Assembly: GCF_003950325.1 (NCBI RefSeq)
Contig: NZ_PXZH01000002.1
Location: forward strand, 1-64,000
Source: Vagococcus humatus
GTDB lineage: Bacteria > Bacillota > Bacilli > Lactobacillales > Vagococcaceae
Direction of reading: 5' to 3'
DNA length: 64,000 bases
Part shown: piece after piece, positions 1 through 8,169 of the stretch
Layout: each line of letters opens with the position of its first letter
Numbering within the stretch: position 1 is the stretch's first letter
Notes under the pieces: generated by a model
What the model was told of the DNA's origin: nothing
Seen by the model: the letters and a program-made list of their open reading frames with translations, nothing else
The model's database searches: none
Position numbers and translations under genes: made by a program

Positions 1-8
1 CAACATAG

Positions 9-124
<116 letters not shown>

Positions 125-146
125 TTTGTTATTATATTATTATTAT

Positions 147-219
147 GGAGGTTTAGCTCAGCTGGGAGAGCACCTGCCTTACAAGCAGGGGGTCAGCGGT
201 TCGATCCCGTTAACCTCCA
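147..219 (+). tRNA. tRNA-Val (TAC)
   Basis: A 73-nt cloverleaf with GGAGGTT/AACCTCC acceptor stem and loop CTTACAA, giving anticodon TAC. No 3' CCA is encoded. It is the first of 24 tRNAs behind the 5S gene. Confidence 0.96.
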
Positions 220-222
220 TAT

Positions 223-295
223 GACTCGTTAGCTCAGTTGGTAGAGCATCTGACTTTTAATCAGAGGGTCACTGGTTCGAGCCCAGTACGGGTCA
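223..295 (+). tRNA. tRNA-Lys (TTT)
   Basis: Acceptor stem GACTCGT/ACGGGTC and anticodon loop CTTTTAA, giving TTT. CCA is not encoded. Confidence 0.96.
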
Positions 296-304
296 TCCTA
301 GCAT

Positions 305-386
305 GCGGGTGTGGCGGAATTGGCAGACGCACTAGATTTAGGATCTAGCGCCTAACGGCGTGGGGGTTCAAGTCCCTTCACCCGCA
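305..386 (+). tRNA. tRNA-Leu (TAG)
   Basis: Class II tRNA of 82 nt with a long variable arm. Anticodon loop TTTAGGA gives TAG. Acceptor GCGGGTG/CACCCGC. Confidence 0.96.
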
Positions 387-400
387 TCAAGAAGATAATA

Positions 401-473
401 GCCGGCTTAGCTCAGTTGGTAGAGCATCTGATTTGTAATCAGAGGGTCGAGGGTTCAAGTCCTTTAGCCGGCA
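401..473 (+). tRNA. tRNA-Thr (TGT)
   Basis: Acceptor GCCGGCT/AGCCGGC and anticodon loop TTTGTAA, giving TGT. 73 nt, no encoded CCA. Confidence 0.96.
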
Positions 474-477
474 TTAT

Positions 478-549
478 GCGGAAGTAGTTCAGTGGTAGAA
501 CATCACCTTGCCAAGGTGGGGGTCGCGGGTTCGAACCCCGTCTTCCGCT
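478..549 (+). tRNA. tRNA-Gly (GCC)
   Basis: Acceptor GCGGAAG/CTTCCGC with discriminator T as expected for Gly. Anticodon loop TTGCCAA gives GCC. Confidence 0.96.
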
Positions 550-570
550 TTCTACGAACAAAATTATTAA

Positions 571-656
571 GCCGGGGTGGCGGAACTGGCAGACGCACAG
601 GACTTAAAATCCTGCGGTAAGTGATTACCGTACCGGTTCGATTCCGGTCCTCGGCA
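571..656 (+). tRNA. tRNA-Leu (TAA)
   Basis: Class II tRNA of 86 nt with long variable arm. Anticodon TAA lies in the stem AGGACTTAAAATCCT. Confidence 0.96.
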
Positions 657-660
657 TTGT

Positions 661-734
661 GCGCCCATAGCTCAATTGGATAGAGTGTCTGACTACGGAT
701 CAGAAGGTTAGGGGTTCGACTCCTCTTGGGCGCG
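661..734 (+). tRNA. tRNA-Arg (ACG)
   Basis: Acceptor GCGCCCA/TGGGCGC with discriminator G. Anticodon loop CTACGGA gives ACG (wobble A, normally read as inosine). Confidence 0.96.
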
Positions 735-745
735 TTTTATATTTA

Positions 746-819
746 CGGGAAGTAGCTCAGCTTGGTAGAGCACTTGGTTTGGGACCAAGGGGTCGCAGGT
801 TCGAATCCTGTCTTCCCGA
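746..819 (+). tRNA. tRNA-Pro (TGG)
   Basis: Acceptor CGGGAAG/CTTCCCG and anticodon loop TTTGGGA, giving TGG. Confidence 0.96.
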
Positions 820-835
820 TAGTTTTTGTTAATAA

Positions 836-909
836 CGCGGTGTAGCTCAGCTGGCTAGAGCGTCCGGTTCATACCCGGGAGGTCGGGGGTTCGATCCCCT
901 CCGCCGCGA
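836..909 (+). tRNA. tRNA-Met (CAT), elongator
   Basis: CAT anticodon. The body (TGTAGCTCAGCTGGCTAGAGCG, fully paired C1-G72) resembles the Bacillus elongator tRNA-Met rather than the initiator. Its place after Pro and before the Ile-like CAT tRNA matches the B. subtilis trnB order as I recall it. Confidence 0.85.
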
Positions 910-931
910 TCATTTTAAAACGTTGGCACTT

Positions 932-1005
932 GGACCTTTAGCTCAGTTGGTTAGAGCAAACGGCTCATAACCGTTAGGTCGTAGGTTCGAGTCCTACAAG
1001 GTCCA
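932..1005 (+). tRNA. tRNA-Ile2 (CAT, lysidine type)
   Basis: CAT anticodon with GGACCTT/AAGGTCC acceptor and CGGCTCATAACCG stem-loop. This body matches the Gram-positive tRNA-Ile2 whose C34 is modified to lysidine by TilS to read AUA. An automated call would probably label it Met; the assignment rests on recalled similarity and order. Confidence 0.8.
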
Positions 1006-1016
1006 CTAGTTCAAGT

Positions 1017-1106
1017 GGAGGATTACCCAAGTCCGGCTGAAGGGAACGGTCTTGAAAACCGTCAGGTGTGTAAAAGCACGCAAGGGTTCGAATCCCTTAT
1101 CCTCCT
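1017..1106 (+). tRNA. tRNA-Ser (TGA), copy 1
   Basis: Class II, 90 nt, loop CTTGAAA gives TGA. Identical copy at 1653-1742. Confidence 0.96.
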
Positions 1107-1116
1107 TTAAAAATAT

Positions 1117-1189
<73 letters not shown>

Positions 1190-1199
1190 TTAACTGAAA

Positions 1200-1272
1200 G
1201 GTTCCGTGGTGTAGGGGTTAACATGCCTGCCTGTCACGCAGGAGATCGCGGGTTCGATTCCCGTCGGAACCG
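1200..1272 (+). tRNA. tRNA-Asp (GTC), copy 1
   Basis: Acceptor GGTTCCG/CGGAACC with discriminator G. Loop CTGTCAC gives GTC. Duplicated at 1836-1908. Confidence 0.96.
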
Positions 1273-1282
1273 TTTCATATTT

Positions 1283-1353
1283 GCGGGTGTAGTTTAGTGG
1301 TAAAACCACAGCCTTCCAAGCTGTTGTCGCGAGTTCGATTCTCGTCACCCGCT
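1283..1353 (+). tRNA. tRNA-Gly (TCC), copy 1
   Basis: 71 nt, acceptor GCGGGTG/CACCCGC, loop CTTCCAA gives TCC. The second copy at 1999-2069 differs by one base (AAACCACAG here, AAACTACAG there). Confidence 0.96.
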
Positions 1354-1367
1354 TTAGTATTTTTTTA

Positions 1368-1441
<74 letters not shown>

Positions 1442-1455
1442 TTAGATTTTGGTTT

Positions 1456-1545
1456 GGGGAAGTACTCAAGAGGCTGAAGAGGCGCCCCTGCTAAGGGTGT
1501 AGGTCGGATAATACCGACGCGAGGGTTCAAATCCCTCCTTCTCCG
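1456..1545 (+). tRNA. tRNA-Ser (GCT)
   Basis: Class II, 90 nt, loop CTGCTAA gives GCT. It is the one tRNA of this block not repeated in the duplicated segment. Confidence 0.95.
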
Positions 1546-1569
1546 TTTTAGCAAATTTATATTTTCCAT

Positions 1570-1641
1570 GGCCCGTTGGTCAAGCGGTTAAGACACCGCC
1601 CTTTCACGGCGGTAACACGGGTTCGAGTCCCGTACGGGTCA
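1570..1641 (+). tRNA. tRNA-Glu (TTC), copy 1
   Basis: 72 nt, acceptor GGCCCGT/ACGGGTC, loop CTTTCAC gives TTC. Second copy at 2180-2251. Confidence 0.96.
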
Positions 1642-1652
1642 TTAACAGTCAT

Positions 1653-1742
1653 GGAGGATTACCCAAGTCCGGCTGAAGGGAACGGTCTTGAAAACCGTCA
1701 GGTGTGTAAAAGCACGCAAGGGTTCGAATCCCTTATCCTCCT
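1653..1742 (+). tRNA. tRNA-Ser (TGA), copy 2
   Basis: Identical over 90 nt to 1017-1106. The identity runs on through the spacer into the next fMet gene, which marks a segmental duplication. Confidence 0.96.
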
Positions 1743-1752
1743 TTAAAAATAT

Positions 1753-1825
<73 letters not shown>

Positions 1826-1835
1826 TTGACTTAAA

Positions 1836-1908
1836 GGTTCCGTGGTGTAGGGGTTAACATGCCTGCCTGTCACGCAGGAGATCGCGGGTTCGATTCCCGT
1901 CGGAACCG
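1836..1908 (+). tRNA. tRNA-Asp (GTC), copy 2
   Basis: Same sequence as 1200-1272. After it the order departs from the first block: Phe follows instead of Gly. Confidence 0.96.
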
Positions 1909-1912
1909 TTTA

Positions 1913-1985
1913 GGCTCGGTAGCTCAGTTGGTAGAGCAACGGATTGAAGCTCCGTGTGTCGGCAGTTCGATTCTGTCCCGAGCCA
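1913..1985 (+). tRNA. tRNA-Phe (GAA)
   Basis: Acceptor GGCTCGG/CCGAGCC, loop TTGAAGC gives GAA. Present only in the second block, 4 bp behind Asp. Confidence 0.95.
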
Positions 1986-1998
1986 TTTAAGTACTTTT

Positions 1999-2069
1999 GC
2001 GGGTGTAGTTTAGTGGTAAAACTACAGCCTTCCAAGCTGTTGTCGCGAGTTCGATTCTCGTCACCCGCT
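1999..2069 (+). tRNA. tRNA-Gly (TCC), copy 2
   Basis: 71 nt, near-identical to 1283-1353 with one substitution in the D-arm/anticodon-stem junction. Confidence 0.96.
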
Positions 2070-2085
2070 TTGGTAATTATTTTTA

Positions 2086-2159
<74 letters not shown>

Positions 2160-2179
2160 TTGTTTCATTTTATAATATT

Positions 2180-2251
2180 GGCCCGTTGGTCAAGCGGTTA
2201 AGACACCGCCCTTTCACGGCGGTAACACGGGTTCGAGTCCCGTACGGGTCA
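2180..2251 (+). tRNA. tRNA-Glu (TTC), copy 2
   Basis: Same sequence as 1570-1641. Last tRNA of the array, directly followed by the terminator. Confidence 0.96.
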
Positions 2252-2252
2252 T

Positions 2253-2286
2253 AAGACATCTAATATATATTAGATGTCTTTTTTTG
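2253..2286 (+). terminator. rRNA-tRNA operon terminator
   Basis: A 28-bp perfect palindrome (arms AAGACATCTAATAT/ATATTAGATGTCTT) runs into a T tract one base after the last tRNA. This is a strong intrinsic terminator. Confidence 0.92.
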
Positions 2287-2295
2287 TTTAACTAT

Positions 2296-2348
2296 AAAAA
2301 ATAGAGCCTCTTTAAGTTAGATTAGCACTCTAATTTAAAAAGACTCTA
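2296..2348 (-). terminator. Terminator of the acetoin reductase gene
   Basis: Imperfect hairpin with arms TAGAG...CTCTA extended by about 13 further pairs around a 7-nt loop. On the minus strand it is followed by a T run, just downstream of the stop codon. Confidence 0.7.
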
Positions 2349-2369
2349 TATAGAAATATGCAAAAGGTA

Positions 2370-3203
<834 letters not shown>

Positions 3204-3281
3204 CTACAAGAGTTATTTTTCAAAAAGTAATAACTGTTTTATTTCACAAAATATTTTATAACAATTATTATAGTTGAAAGT

Positions 3282-3310
3282 TTGACTTATGAGGTAGTTA
3301 ATGAGAAAAT
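3282..3310 (+). promoter_or_regulatory. Probable promoter of the thiT riboswitch transcript
   Basis: TTGACT, 17-bp spacer, GAAAAT, placed about 25 bp before the TPP aptamer. The -10 element is weak, so this is tentative. Confidence 0.4.
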
Positions 3311-3334
3311 TAAGACACAATTAAATAGAACTTA

Positions 3335-3428
3335 CCATCACAAAGGGGTGCCTATTGGCTGAGATAGGGCGTTAGCTCGGACCCTTGGAACCTGATCTTG
3401 TTAATTGCAAGCGGAGGGATTGTGATGG
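3335..3428 (+). promoter_or_regulatory. TPP riboswitch (THI element)
   Basis: All conserved blocks of the thiamine pyrophosphate aptamer are present: GGGGTGCC, GGCTGAGA, ACCCTTGGAACCTGATC, GTTAATTGCAAGCGGAGGGA. The P1 helix is CCATCACAA (3335-3343) with TTGTGATGG (3420-3428). It precedes thiT and should shut the gene off when TPP is abundant. Confidence 0.97.
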
Positions 3429-3466
3429 AGTAGAGAGATATCTAATAATCTACTCCGCCTTTTTGT
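3427..3466 (+). terminator. Expression-platform terminator of the TPP riboswitch
   Basis: Hairpin GGAGTAGA (3427-3434) with TCTACTCC (3449-3456) followed by a T-rich run. Its 5' arm starts on the last two bases of P1, so aptamer and terminator are coupled. This indicates control by transcription termination rather than by masking the ribosome site. Confidence 0.85.
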
Positions 3467-3510
3467 TGTATGGGAAGTGTTCTATACATTTAAAAAGGAG
3501 GAGTTTTTTT

Positions 3511-4074
3511 ATGAACCCAGTCGTAACGGGATCAAAAGATTTAAGAGTTTGGATTGAAGGGGCAATTGTGGCAGCTTTAGCGATTATTTTATCGCTGATT
3601 CCTTTAAAAATTGGGAGTAGTTTTTCAGTTTCTTTAGGTATGATTCCTTTAACTATTTATGGAATTCGTCGAGGGTTAGTTCCAGGTCTTTTTTCAGGAC
3701 TAGTTTGGGGGCTACTGCATTTTGCTACAGGAGATGTAACTTATTTAACTGTTAGTCAAGTGTTGATAGAATATGTGGTAGCTTTTACTTTTGCTGGTTT
3801 TTCAGGACTGTTTTCAAAAAAAATCCAAGAAAAAAATTCGATTTCTATCTCGTCACTAATAGTGTCTACTTTAGTAGGTGGTTTAGCTCGTTATTTTTGG
3901 CATTTTATAGCAGGAGTTATTTTTTGGGGAAAATACGCTATGTGGGGAATGAGTCCTGTTGTATTTTCTTTAGTTATGAATGGTATTAGCTGTCTAGCTA
4001 CTTGTGGAGTAACGATAGGTGTACTAATTTTGTTGAACCAAATGATGCCTAGTTTATTTATTGTTAAAAAATAA
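3511..4074 (+). CDS. thiT: Thiamine ECF transporter substrate-binding subunit ThiT
   Basis: Membrane S-component of 187 residues with about six hydrophobic helices. Family features include the early segment GAIVAALAIILSLIPLKIG, an acidic/aromatic stretch near SQVLIEYVVAFTFAG and the Trp-rich GGLARYFWHFIAGVIFWG, which in ThiT proteins lines the thiamine site. It works with the shared EcfA/EcfA'/EcfT module encoded elsewhere to import thiamine. The start is the ATG at 3511 behind AAGGAGGAG; the reading frame is open further upstream but that part lies inside the riboswitch. The TPP riboswitch fixes the substrate assignment. It is a single-gene unit ending at a bidirectional hairpin. Confidence 0.93.
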   Translation: MNPVVTGSKDLRVWIEGAIVAALAIILSLIPLKIGSSFSVSLGMIPLTIYGIRRGLVPGLFSGLVWGLLHFATGDVTYLTVSQVLIEYVVAFTFAGFSGLFSKKIQEKNSISISSLIVSTLVGGLARYFWHFIAGVIFWGKYAMWGMSPVVFSLVMNGISCLATCGVTIGVLILLNQMMPSLFIVKK

Positions 4075-4075
4075 A

Positions 4076-4106
4076 AAAGAATAGCTCTAGGGCTATTCTT
4101 TTTTTG
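4076..4106. terminator. Bidirectional terminator between thiT and the small membrane gene
   Basis: Stem AAGAATAGC/GCTATTCTT with a T run on the right and an A run on the left, so it can terminate both convergent genes. Confidence 0.85.
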
Positions 4107-4130
4107 GGGGTAAAACTGTTGACTTGTTGA

Positions 4131-4331
4131 CTAATGTGATTGTTTATAAGTAGGTTGTGTGGCAGGAGATTCTTTGAAGAAAAATCTTGAAAGCCAAACA
4201 ACGAATATAAGAGGAAGAATAATATGAATGGTAAATCCAATTAATCCACCTAACATGGTAAACAATAAACCAGTGACAATAATAAAGCCCACAACAGTAC
4301 AAGTATATTTAAAGATGTTTTCTATAGTCAT
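4131..4331 (-). CDS. Small two-helix membrane protein, function unknown
   Basis: A 66-residue protein I do not recognise. It has two hydrophobic segments (about 12-30 and 33-48), a positively charged WLSRFFFKE junction and a polar tail rich in Pro, Gln and His. The start ATG has a good site (AAAGGAGAG, 7 nt upstream), and the gene ends just before a bidirectional terminator, so it is likely real. It is monocistronic and convergent with thiT. It could be a stress-related or membrane-associated accessory peptide; nothing in the sequence decides this. Confidence 0.65.
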   Translation of the reverse strand: MTIENIFKYTCTVVGFIIVTGLLFTMLGGLIGFTIHIILPLIFVVWLSRFFFKESPATQPTYKQSH

Positions 4332-4455
4332 TGTTTTTCTCTCCTTTTATTATCTGAATTTATTGTAGCATGAGATTAAAGGATCCCCATCCTACTTAAG
4401 TCGGATTTTTATTCCAACGTAGGACTGATTCTGTTAGTTTTCTCAAATTGATTTA

Positions 4456-4464
4456 TGCTATAAT
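4456..4464 (+). promoter_or_regulatory. Extended -10 promoter of manA
   Basis: TGC-TATAAT (extended -10) ends 29 bp before the start codon. No good -35 is visible, as is usual for this promoter class. Confidence 0.65.
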
Positions 4465-4492
4465 ACAACTATCAGTTGTAAGGAGGTTTATG

Positions 4493-5464
4493 ATGAAACA
4501 ACCAATCTTTCTAACCCCTGTTTTCAAAGAAAAAATTTGGGGTGGTAATCACTTAAGTACAGAATATGGCTACACCATTCCTAGTGATAAAACTGGTGAA
4601 TGTTGGGCAATTAGTGCCCATCCTAATGGTGTTTGTAAAATTGCAAAGGGTATTTACGAAGGAAAACTCTTAACAGATATTTGGGATAACCATAAAGAAT
4701 TATTTGGAAATCCAAAAGAAGATCGCTTTCCTTTATTGACTAAGATTTTAGATGCTAATGATGATTTATCGGTTCAAGTTCATCCAGATGACACTTATGG
4801 TCTCGCTCATGAAGGAGATTTAGGTAAAACAGAATGCTGGTATATTTTATCTGCAGAGCCAGGAGCTGAAATTATTTATGGTCATCATGCGCAGACAAAA
4901 GAAGAATTACGCTCTATGATTGCTTCAGGACAATGGGATAAATTATTACGCCGAGTACCTGTTAAACAAGGAGACTTCTTTTATGTGCCGAGTGGAACTA
5001 TTCATGCGATTGGAAAAGGTATTATGGTGTTAGAAACACAGCAAAGTAGTGACACAACTTACCGAGTTTATGATTATGACCGATTAGGTGATGATGGCAA
5101 TAAACGAGAATTACATATTGATAAATCGATTGATGTGACTAATGTTCCTCATCAAGATCCTGCTTTGGTTCAAAAAGAAGTGTTTCAGGGGAAATCTAGT
5201 CGATTAGATTTAGTCCGTTCTTCTTTCTTTAATGTTTATTTATTAACAGTAGTCGATCAGTTGAACAATAGACAAAGTGCTCCTTATAGTTTGGTTAGTG
5301 TAATAGAAGGTAAAGGGCAGCTATTGATTGAAGAAGAACACCAGTGGACAACTTACTCTTTAGAAAAAGGGCAACACTTTATTTTGCCAAACGGAGTAAA
5401 AAATTGGAAATTAGAAGGAAATATGACATTAATCTTAGCGGAAACAGAAGACGGAAGAATCTAA
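4493..5464 (+). CDS. manA: Mannose-6-phosphate isomerase, class I
   Basis: A 323-residue cupin metalloenzyme interconverting mannose-6-phosphate and fructose-6-phosphate in the cytosol. The zinc ligands expected for the short Firmicutes form are visible: Gln95 and His97 in QVHPDD, Glu114 in KTECW and His171 in VPSGTIHAIG. The C-terminal cupin repeat (SVIEGKGQLLIEEE, HFILPNGVKNWKLEG) is complete. Two ATGs are adjacent; the second (4493) is 6 nt from AGGAGG and gives the standard MKQPIFL start. The gene stands alone rather than within a mannose PTS operon. Confidence 0.95.
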   Translation: MKQPIFLTPVFKEKIWGGNHLSTEYGYTIPSDKTGECWAISAHPNGVCKIAKGIYEGKLLTDIWDNHKELFGNPKEDRFPLLTKILDANDDLSVQVHPDDTYGLAHEGDLGKTECWYILSAEPGAEIIYGHHAQTKEELRSMIASGQWDKLLRRVPVKQGDFFYVPSGTIHAIGKGIMVLETQQSSDTTYRVYDYDRLGDDGNKRELHIDKSIDVTNVPHQDPALVQKEVFQGKSSRLDLVRSSFFNVYLLTVVDQLNNRQSAPYSLVSVIEGKGQLLIEEEHQWTTYSLEKGQHFILPNGVKNWKLEGNMTLILAETEDGRI

Positions 5465-5470
5465 CAATAG

Positions 5471-5499
5471 TTGATTTTTTCAGTAAGATTAGTTATACT
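5471..5499 (+). promoter_or_regulatory. Promoter upstream of the YitT-family gene
   Basis: TTGATT, 17-bp spacer, TATACT just after the manA stop codon. The predicted start of transcription lies only a few bases before the hairpin at 5512-5544. Confidence 0.65.
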
Positions 5500-5511
5500 A
5501 TGAAACGTATT

Positions 5512-5544
5512 AATAGAAAGCCGAATTCGGTTTTCTATTTTTTT
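5512..5544 (+). terminator. Terminator of manA, or attenuator of the YitT-family gene
   Basis: Stem AATAGAAA-G-CCG / CGG-T-TTTCTATT followed by a T run. It ends manA transcripts, but it also lies inside the 5' leader of any transcript begun at the 5471-5499 promoter. Confidence 0.8.
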
Positions 5545-5577
5545 GTGAGAATAAATGGATATAAGGAGGAAATTTAC

Positions 5578-6417
5578 ATGAAAAAATTCAAAGATGTTGC
5601 TTATGTGACTTTAGGTGCTTTTTTACTAGCGATTTCAATCAATTCATTGCTTTTACCTAATCATCTAGTAGCAGGTGGAGCGAATGGTATTAGTATTATT
5701 ATTAATAAATTATTTCAAGTGCCTCTAGCAGTAACACTTTATGCGATTAATATTCCACTGTTGATTTTATGTTTTATTATGTTGGGAAAAGAAGTTGGGA
5801 TGAAAACTATTTATGGTAGTATGCTGTATCCTTTTTTTGTCGCAATTGTAGGTCATTTTCCAGTATTTACTCATAATCAATTATTAGGTGCTATTTTTGG
5901 TGGTATTATTACAGGGATTGGATTAGGATTAGTCTTTAAAGGGAATGCTTCCACTGGTGGTACAGCCATTATTTCTCAAATAGTGCATGAGTATGTAAAA
6001 ATACCTATGGGCTTAGCTGTTTCTTTGGTAGATGGTTTAGTTATATTAAGTGCTTTTATTGCTTTTGATACGGACACGGTATTTTATTCATTAATTTGTT
6101 TATTTGTGATTGGAAGAGTGATTGATTTAGTCCAAGTTGGCTTAGGAATTTCTAAAAATGTGTTTATTATTTCATCTGAAACTTTAGAAATTAAAGACAT
6201 GATTCATCATAATATTAATCGTGGTTTAAGTGTGATTCCAATCGAAGGTGGTTACCAAAAAGAACATAAGGAAATGATTATGTGCGTGCTACCAGAAAAA
6301 GAATTTCAACAAGTAAAAACTAAAGTATTATCCATTGATCCTGAAGCTTTTGTTATTGCTACAGCAGCGAGTGATGTTATGGGGCGTGGATTTAGTTTAA
6401 ATCGATTAACGACATAA
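5578..6417 (+). CDS. YitT family membrane protein (DUF161-DUF2179)
   Basis: A 279-residue protein with about five to six hydrophobic helices in the first 195 residues (YitT domain), including the glycine-rich GGIITGIGLGLVFKGNASTGGT. A cytosolic alpha/beta C-terminal domain of about 85 residues follows (DUF2179, NVFIISSETLEIKDMI to FVIATAASDVMGRGF). The family is widespread in Firmicutes; proposed roles in transport or sensing are not established. The start at 5578 has AAGGAGG 8 nt upstream; the frame is open far upstream into manA but without another ribosome site. A strong terminator follows. Confidence 0.85.
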   Translation: MKKFKDVAYVTLGAFLLAISINSLLLPNHLVAGGANGISIIINKLFQVPLAVTLYAINIPLLILCFIMLGKEVGMKTIYGSMLYPFFVAIVGHFPVFTHNQLLGAIFGGIITGIGLGLVFKGNASTGGTAIISQIVHEYVKIPMGLAVSLVDGLVILSAFIAFDTDTVFYSLICLFVIGRVIDLVQVGLGISKNVFIISSETLEIKDMIHHNINRGLSVIPIEGGYQKEHKEMIMCVLPEKEFQQVKTKVLSIDPEAFVIATAASDVMGRGFSLNRLTT

Positions 6418-6423
6418 ATGTAT

Positions 6424-6456
6424 CGGCAAGGGAGATTCTCCCTTGCTTTTTTTTTT
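6424..6456 (+). terminator. Terminator after the YitT-family gene
   Basis: Stem GCAAGGGAGA/TCTCCCTTGC with a run of at least 10 T. Confidence 0.93.
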
Positions 6457-6471
6457 ATTTAGTATATCATA

Positions 6472-6486
6472 TTTCCTATAAGGAAA
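6472..6486 (+). promoter_or_regulatory. Candidate operator, TTTCC-N5-GGAAA
   Basis: A 15-bp inverted repeat immediately before the ribosome site of the IclR gene. Similar half sites recur in front of kdgA (8131-8169), suggesting that the IclR protein represses its own gene and the uronate genes. This is inference. Confidence 0.45.
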
Positions 6487-6500
6487 AGGAGGATTCTTAA

Positions 6501-7283
6501 TTGGAAATAAAACAACCTTATGGTGGCGTGTTAATTAAAGCATCAAAATTGTTAACTATTTTATCTGATTATCATACAGATAAAGCGGGGTTAACTTTGA
6601 CTGAAATTGCTGAAAAAGCTAGCTTTACACCATCTACCACATTAAAAATTTTAGATACTTTATTACTTATTGGTTATGTACACAAAAATGAAGAATTGAA
6701 AACCTATACATTGGGAGCTAGATTAGCTAGATTTGGCAATCAATATTTACATGAGTCAGAATTAATCAGAATTGCTAGACCTTATCTGAATCAGTTGCAT
6801 CAAGAAGTAGATGAAACGATTCACTTAGGTTTACTTGAAAACAATCAAATTGTCTATTTAGACAAGTTAGAACCAGAAAGACAAACGATTGTGATGTCAT
6901 CAAGAATAGGTAATACTCGTCCTTTGTATGGTTCAGCTATGGGGAAAGCCGTATTAGCTGTAATGGATGACAAAAAAATGACAAAGTATATAGAGCAAGT
7001 AGATATAAAAGTTTATACCCCTAATACTATTTTAGATAAATCAGAATTATTAGAAGAAATCGAAAAAGTTAAAGAGACTGCTTTAGCTTATGACAATGAA
7101 GAGTTAGAAAAAGATTGTTTTTGTATTGGTATGTCCTTACCAATGGGGAATAATGAATACGGAGCATTCAGTGTAAGTTTACCTAAATTTCGTGCCACAC
7201 CTGAAGAAATTGACCGTATTTCCACATTGATGAAAGAAACACAAAAAAATATTATAAAACTATTGCAGAAAGAAGGAGAATAG
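6501..7283 (+). CDS. IclR family transcriptional regulator (KdgR-like role)
   Basis: A 260-residue regulator. A winged helix-turn-helix (about 13-80, LTLTEIAEKASFTPSTTLKILDTLLLIGYV) is followed by an IclR effector domain (about 85-255, with TIHLGLLENNQIVYLDKLE and GSAMGKAVLAV). IclR proteins of the KdgR type sense 2-keto-3-deoxygluconate and control uronate catabolism. The position before kdgA, kdgK, kduI and kduD supports that role. Translation begins at TTG 6501 behind AAAGGAGG. The next gene starts two bases after the stop codon, so the two are cotranscribed and probably coupled. Confidence 0.85.
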   Translation: MEIKQPYGGVLIKASKLLTILSDYHTDKAGLTLTEIAEKASFTPSTTLKILDTLLLIGYVHKNEELKTYTLGARLARFGNQYLHESELIRIARPYLNQLHQEVDETIHLGLLENNQIVYLDKLEPERQTIVMSSRIGNTRPLYGSAMGKAVLAVMDDKKMTKYIEQVDIKVYTPNTILDKSELLEEIEKVKETALAYDNEELEKDCFCIGMSLPMGNNEYGAFSVSLPKFRATPEEIDRISTLMKETQKNIIKLLQKEGE

Positions 7284-7284
7284 C

Positions 7285-8076
7285 ATGTTAGAACTATTGA
7301 TTCAGGATGTAAATGGAGAAATAAAAGCACAACATCGAGGAAATGATTGTGCCTATTTAGGTTATAAAGGAACTTATAATGTAGGAGATAAAATTATTAT
7401 TAAAAATGATTCAGCTGATAAAGATTACTTAATGGTTAAATTAGATGCTAGTTTGGATACAACTTTTATTTATATGCCAGGAGCTGAATGGCATTATACT
7501 ATTCCTGAAGTACATGATAGAACTGCTTATTATCCTTTTTCTTTTAAAGGAGAGCGTCATTATATAGAAGTTCGTTACGCTAAGGAATATGAAATTTATC
7601 AGTATCGTAATTTAGCACTAAATCCTCATGATCAAAAAGAAGATACAGGGGTTTATCCTCATGCTAGTGCTAATGTTGAAACTCGTAATGAAACAGTCTT
7701 TTTTGCTAGAAATGCTATTGATGGTGTTTTAGCAAACGATTATCACGGCCGCTATCCATTTCAATCTTGGGGTATTAATAGACAAGAGGATGCCTATCTT
7801 AAATTAGAGTTTGGCCGCCCAGTCAATATTGATACAATCGAACTGGTTTTAAGAGGAGATTATCCTCATGATAGTTACTGGACAGAAGCAAGTTTAGAAT
7901 TTTCAGATGGAACTGAAGAAAAGGTGTTATTAGATAAATTATTAACACCACAATTAATGTCTATCCAAAAAGAAAATATTGAATGGTTGATATTAAAGGA
8001 TTTAATTAAGCATGAAGATGAGTCACCGTTCCCAGCTCTTACTCAATTAAAAGTCTTTGGAACTGAAGGATTTTAA
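7285..8076 (+). CDS. Unknown protein with carbohydrate-binding/discoidin-like C-terminal domain
   Basis: A 263-residue cytosolic protein without signal peptide or membrane helix. The N-terminal third is a beta-rich module (GDKIIIKNDSADKDYLMVKLDASLD). Residues about 150-260 look like an F5/8-type or related beta-sandwich (NAIDGVLANDYHGRYPFQSWGINRQEDAYLKLEFGRPVNIDTIELVLR), a fold used for carbohydrate binding. No catalytic residues can be assigned. It lies between the IclR regulator and kdgA, so it probably binds or processes an intracellular oligosaccharide or uronate. Its start codon lies two bases after the iclR stop. I do not recognise a characterised homologue. Confidence 0.7.
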   Translation: MLELLIQDVNGEIKAQHRGNDCAYLGYKGTYNVGDKIIIKNDSADKDYLMVKLDASLDTTFIYMPGAEWHYTIPEVHDRTAYYPFSFKGERHYIEVRYAKEYEIYQYRNLALNPHDQKEDTGVYPHASANVETRNETVFFARNAIDGVLANDYHGRYPFQSWGINRQEDAYLKLEFGRPVNIDTIELVLRGDYPHDSYWTEASLEFSDGTEEKVLLDKLLTPQLMSIQKENIEWLILKDLIKHEDESPFPALTQLKVFGTEGF

Positions 8077-8095
8077 GCTTGTTAAATGAAACCCC

Positions 8096-8124
8096 TTGCT
8101 TTTTCGAAAGACTCCGTCTATAAT
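8096..8124 (+). promoter_or_regulatory. Promoter of the kdgA-kdgK-kduI-kduD operon
   Basis: TTGCTT, 17-bp spacer, consensus TATAAT, placed 59 bp before the kdgA start. Tandem candidate operators lie immediately downstream. Confidence 0.65.
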
Positions 8125-8130
8125 GAATTT

Positions 8131-8169
8131 AGATTTCTTAATAAGATATATAGATTTCCAAATAAGAAA
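8131..8169 (+). promoter_or_regulatory. Tandem candidate operators in the kdgA leader
   Basis: The motif AGATTTCYWAATAAGA occurs at 8131 and again at 8152, a 21-bp period or two helical turns. The second copy contains TTTCC-N5-AGAAA, one base from the inverted repeat before the IclR gene. Confidence 0.5.

Noticed and set aside
836-1005. Calling both CAT tRNAs at 836 and 932 methionine tRNAs
   Set aside because: The second has the body of the lysidine-type tRNA-Ile2 and sits in its usual place. Only modification data can prove it.
3385-3510. In-frame extension upstream of thiT
   Set aside because: It runs through the TPP aptamer and terminator. The ribosome site AAGGAGGAG is directly before ATG 3511.
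5344-5577. In-frame extension of the YitT-family gene into manA
   Set aside because: It overlaps manA and its terminator and would add residues unlike the family. ATG 5578 has its own site.
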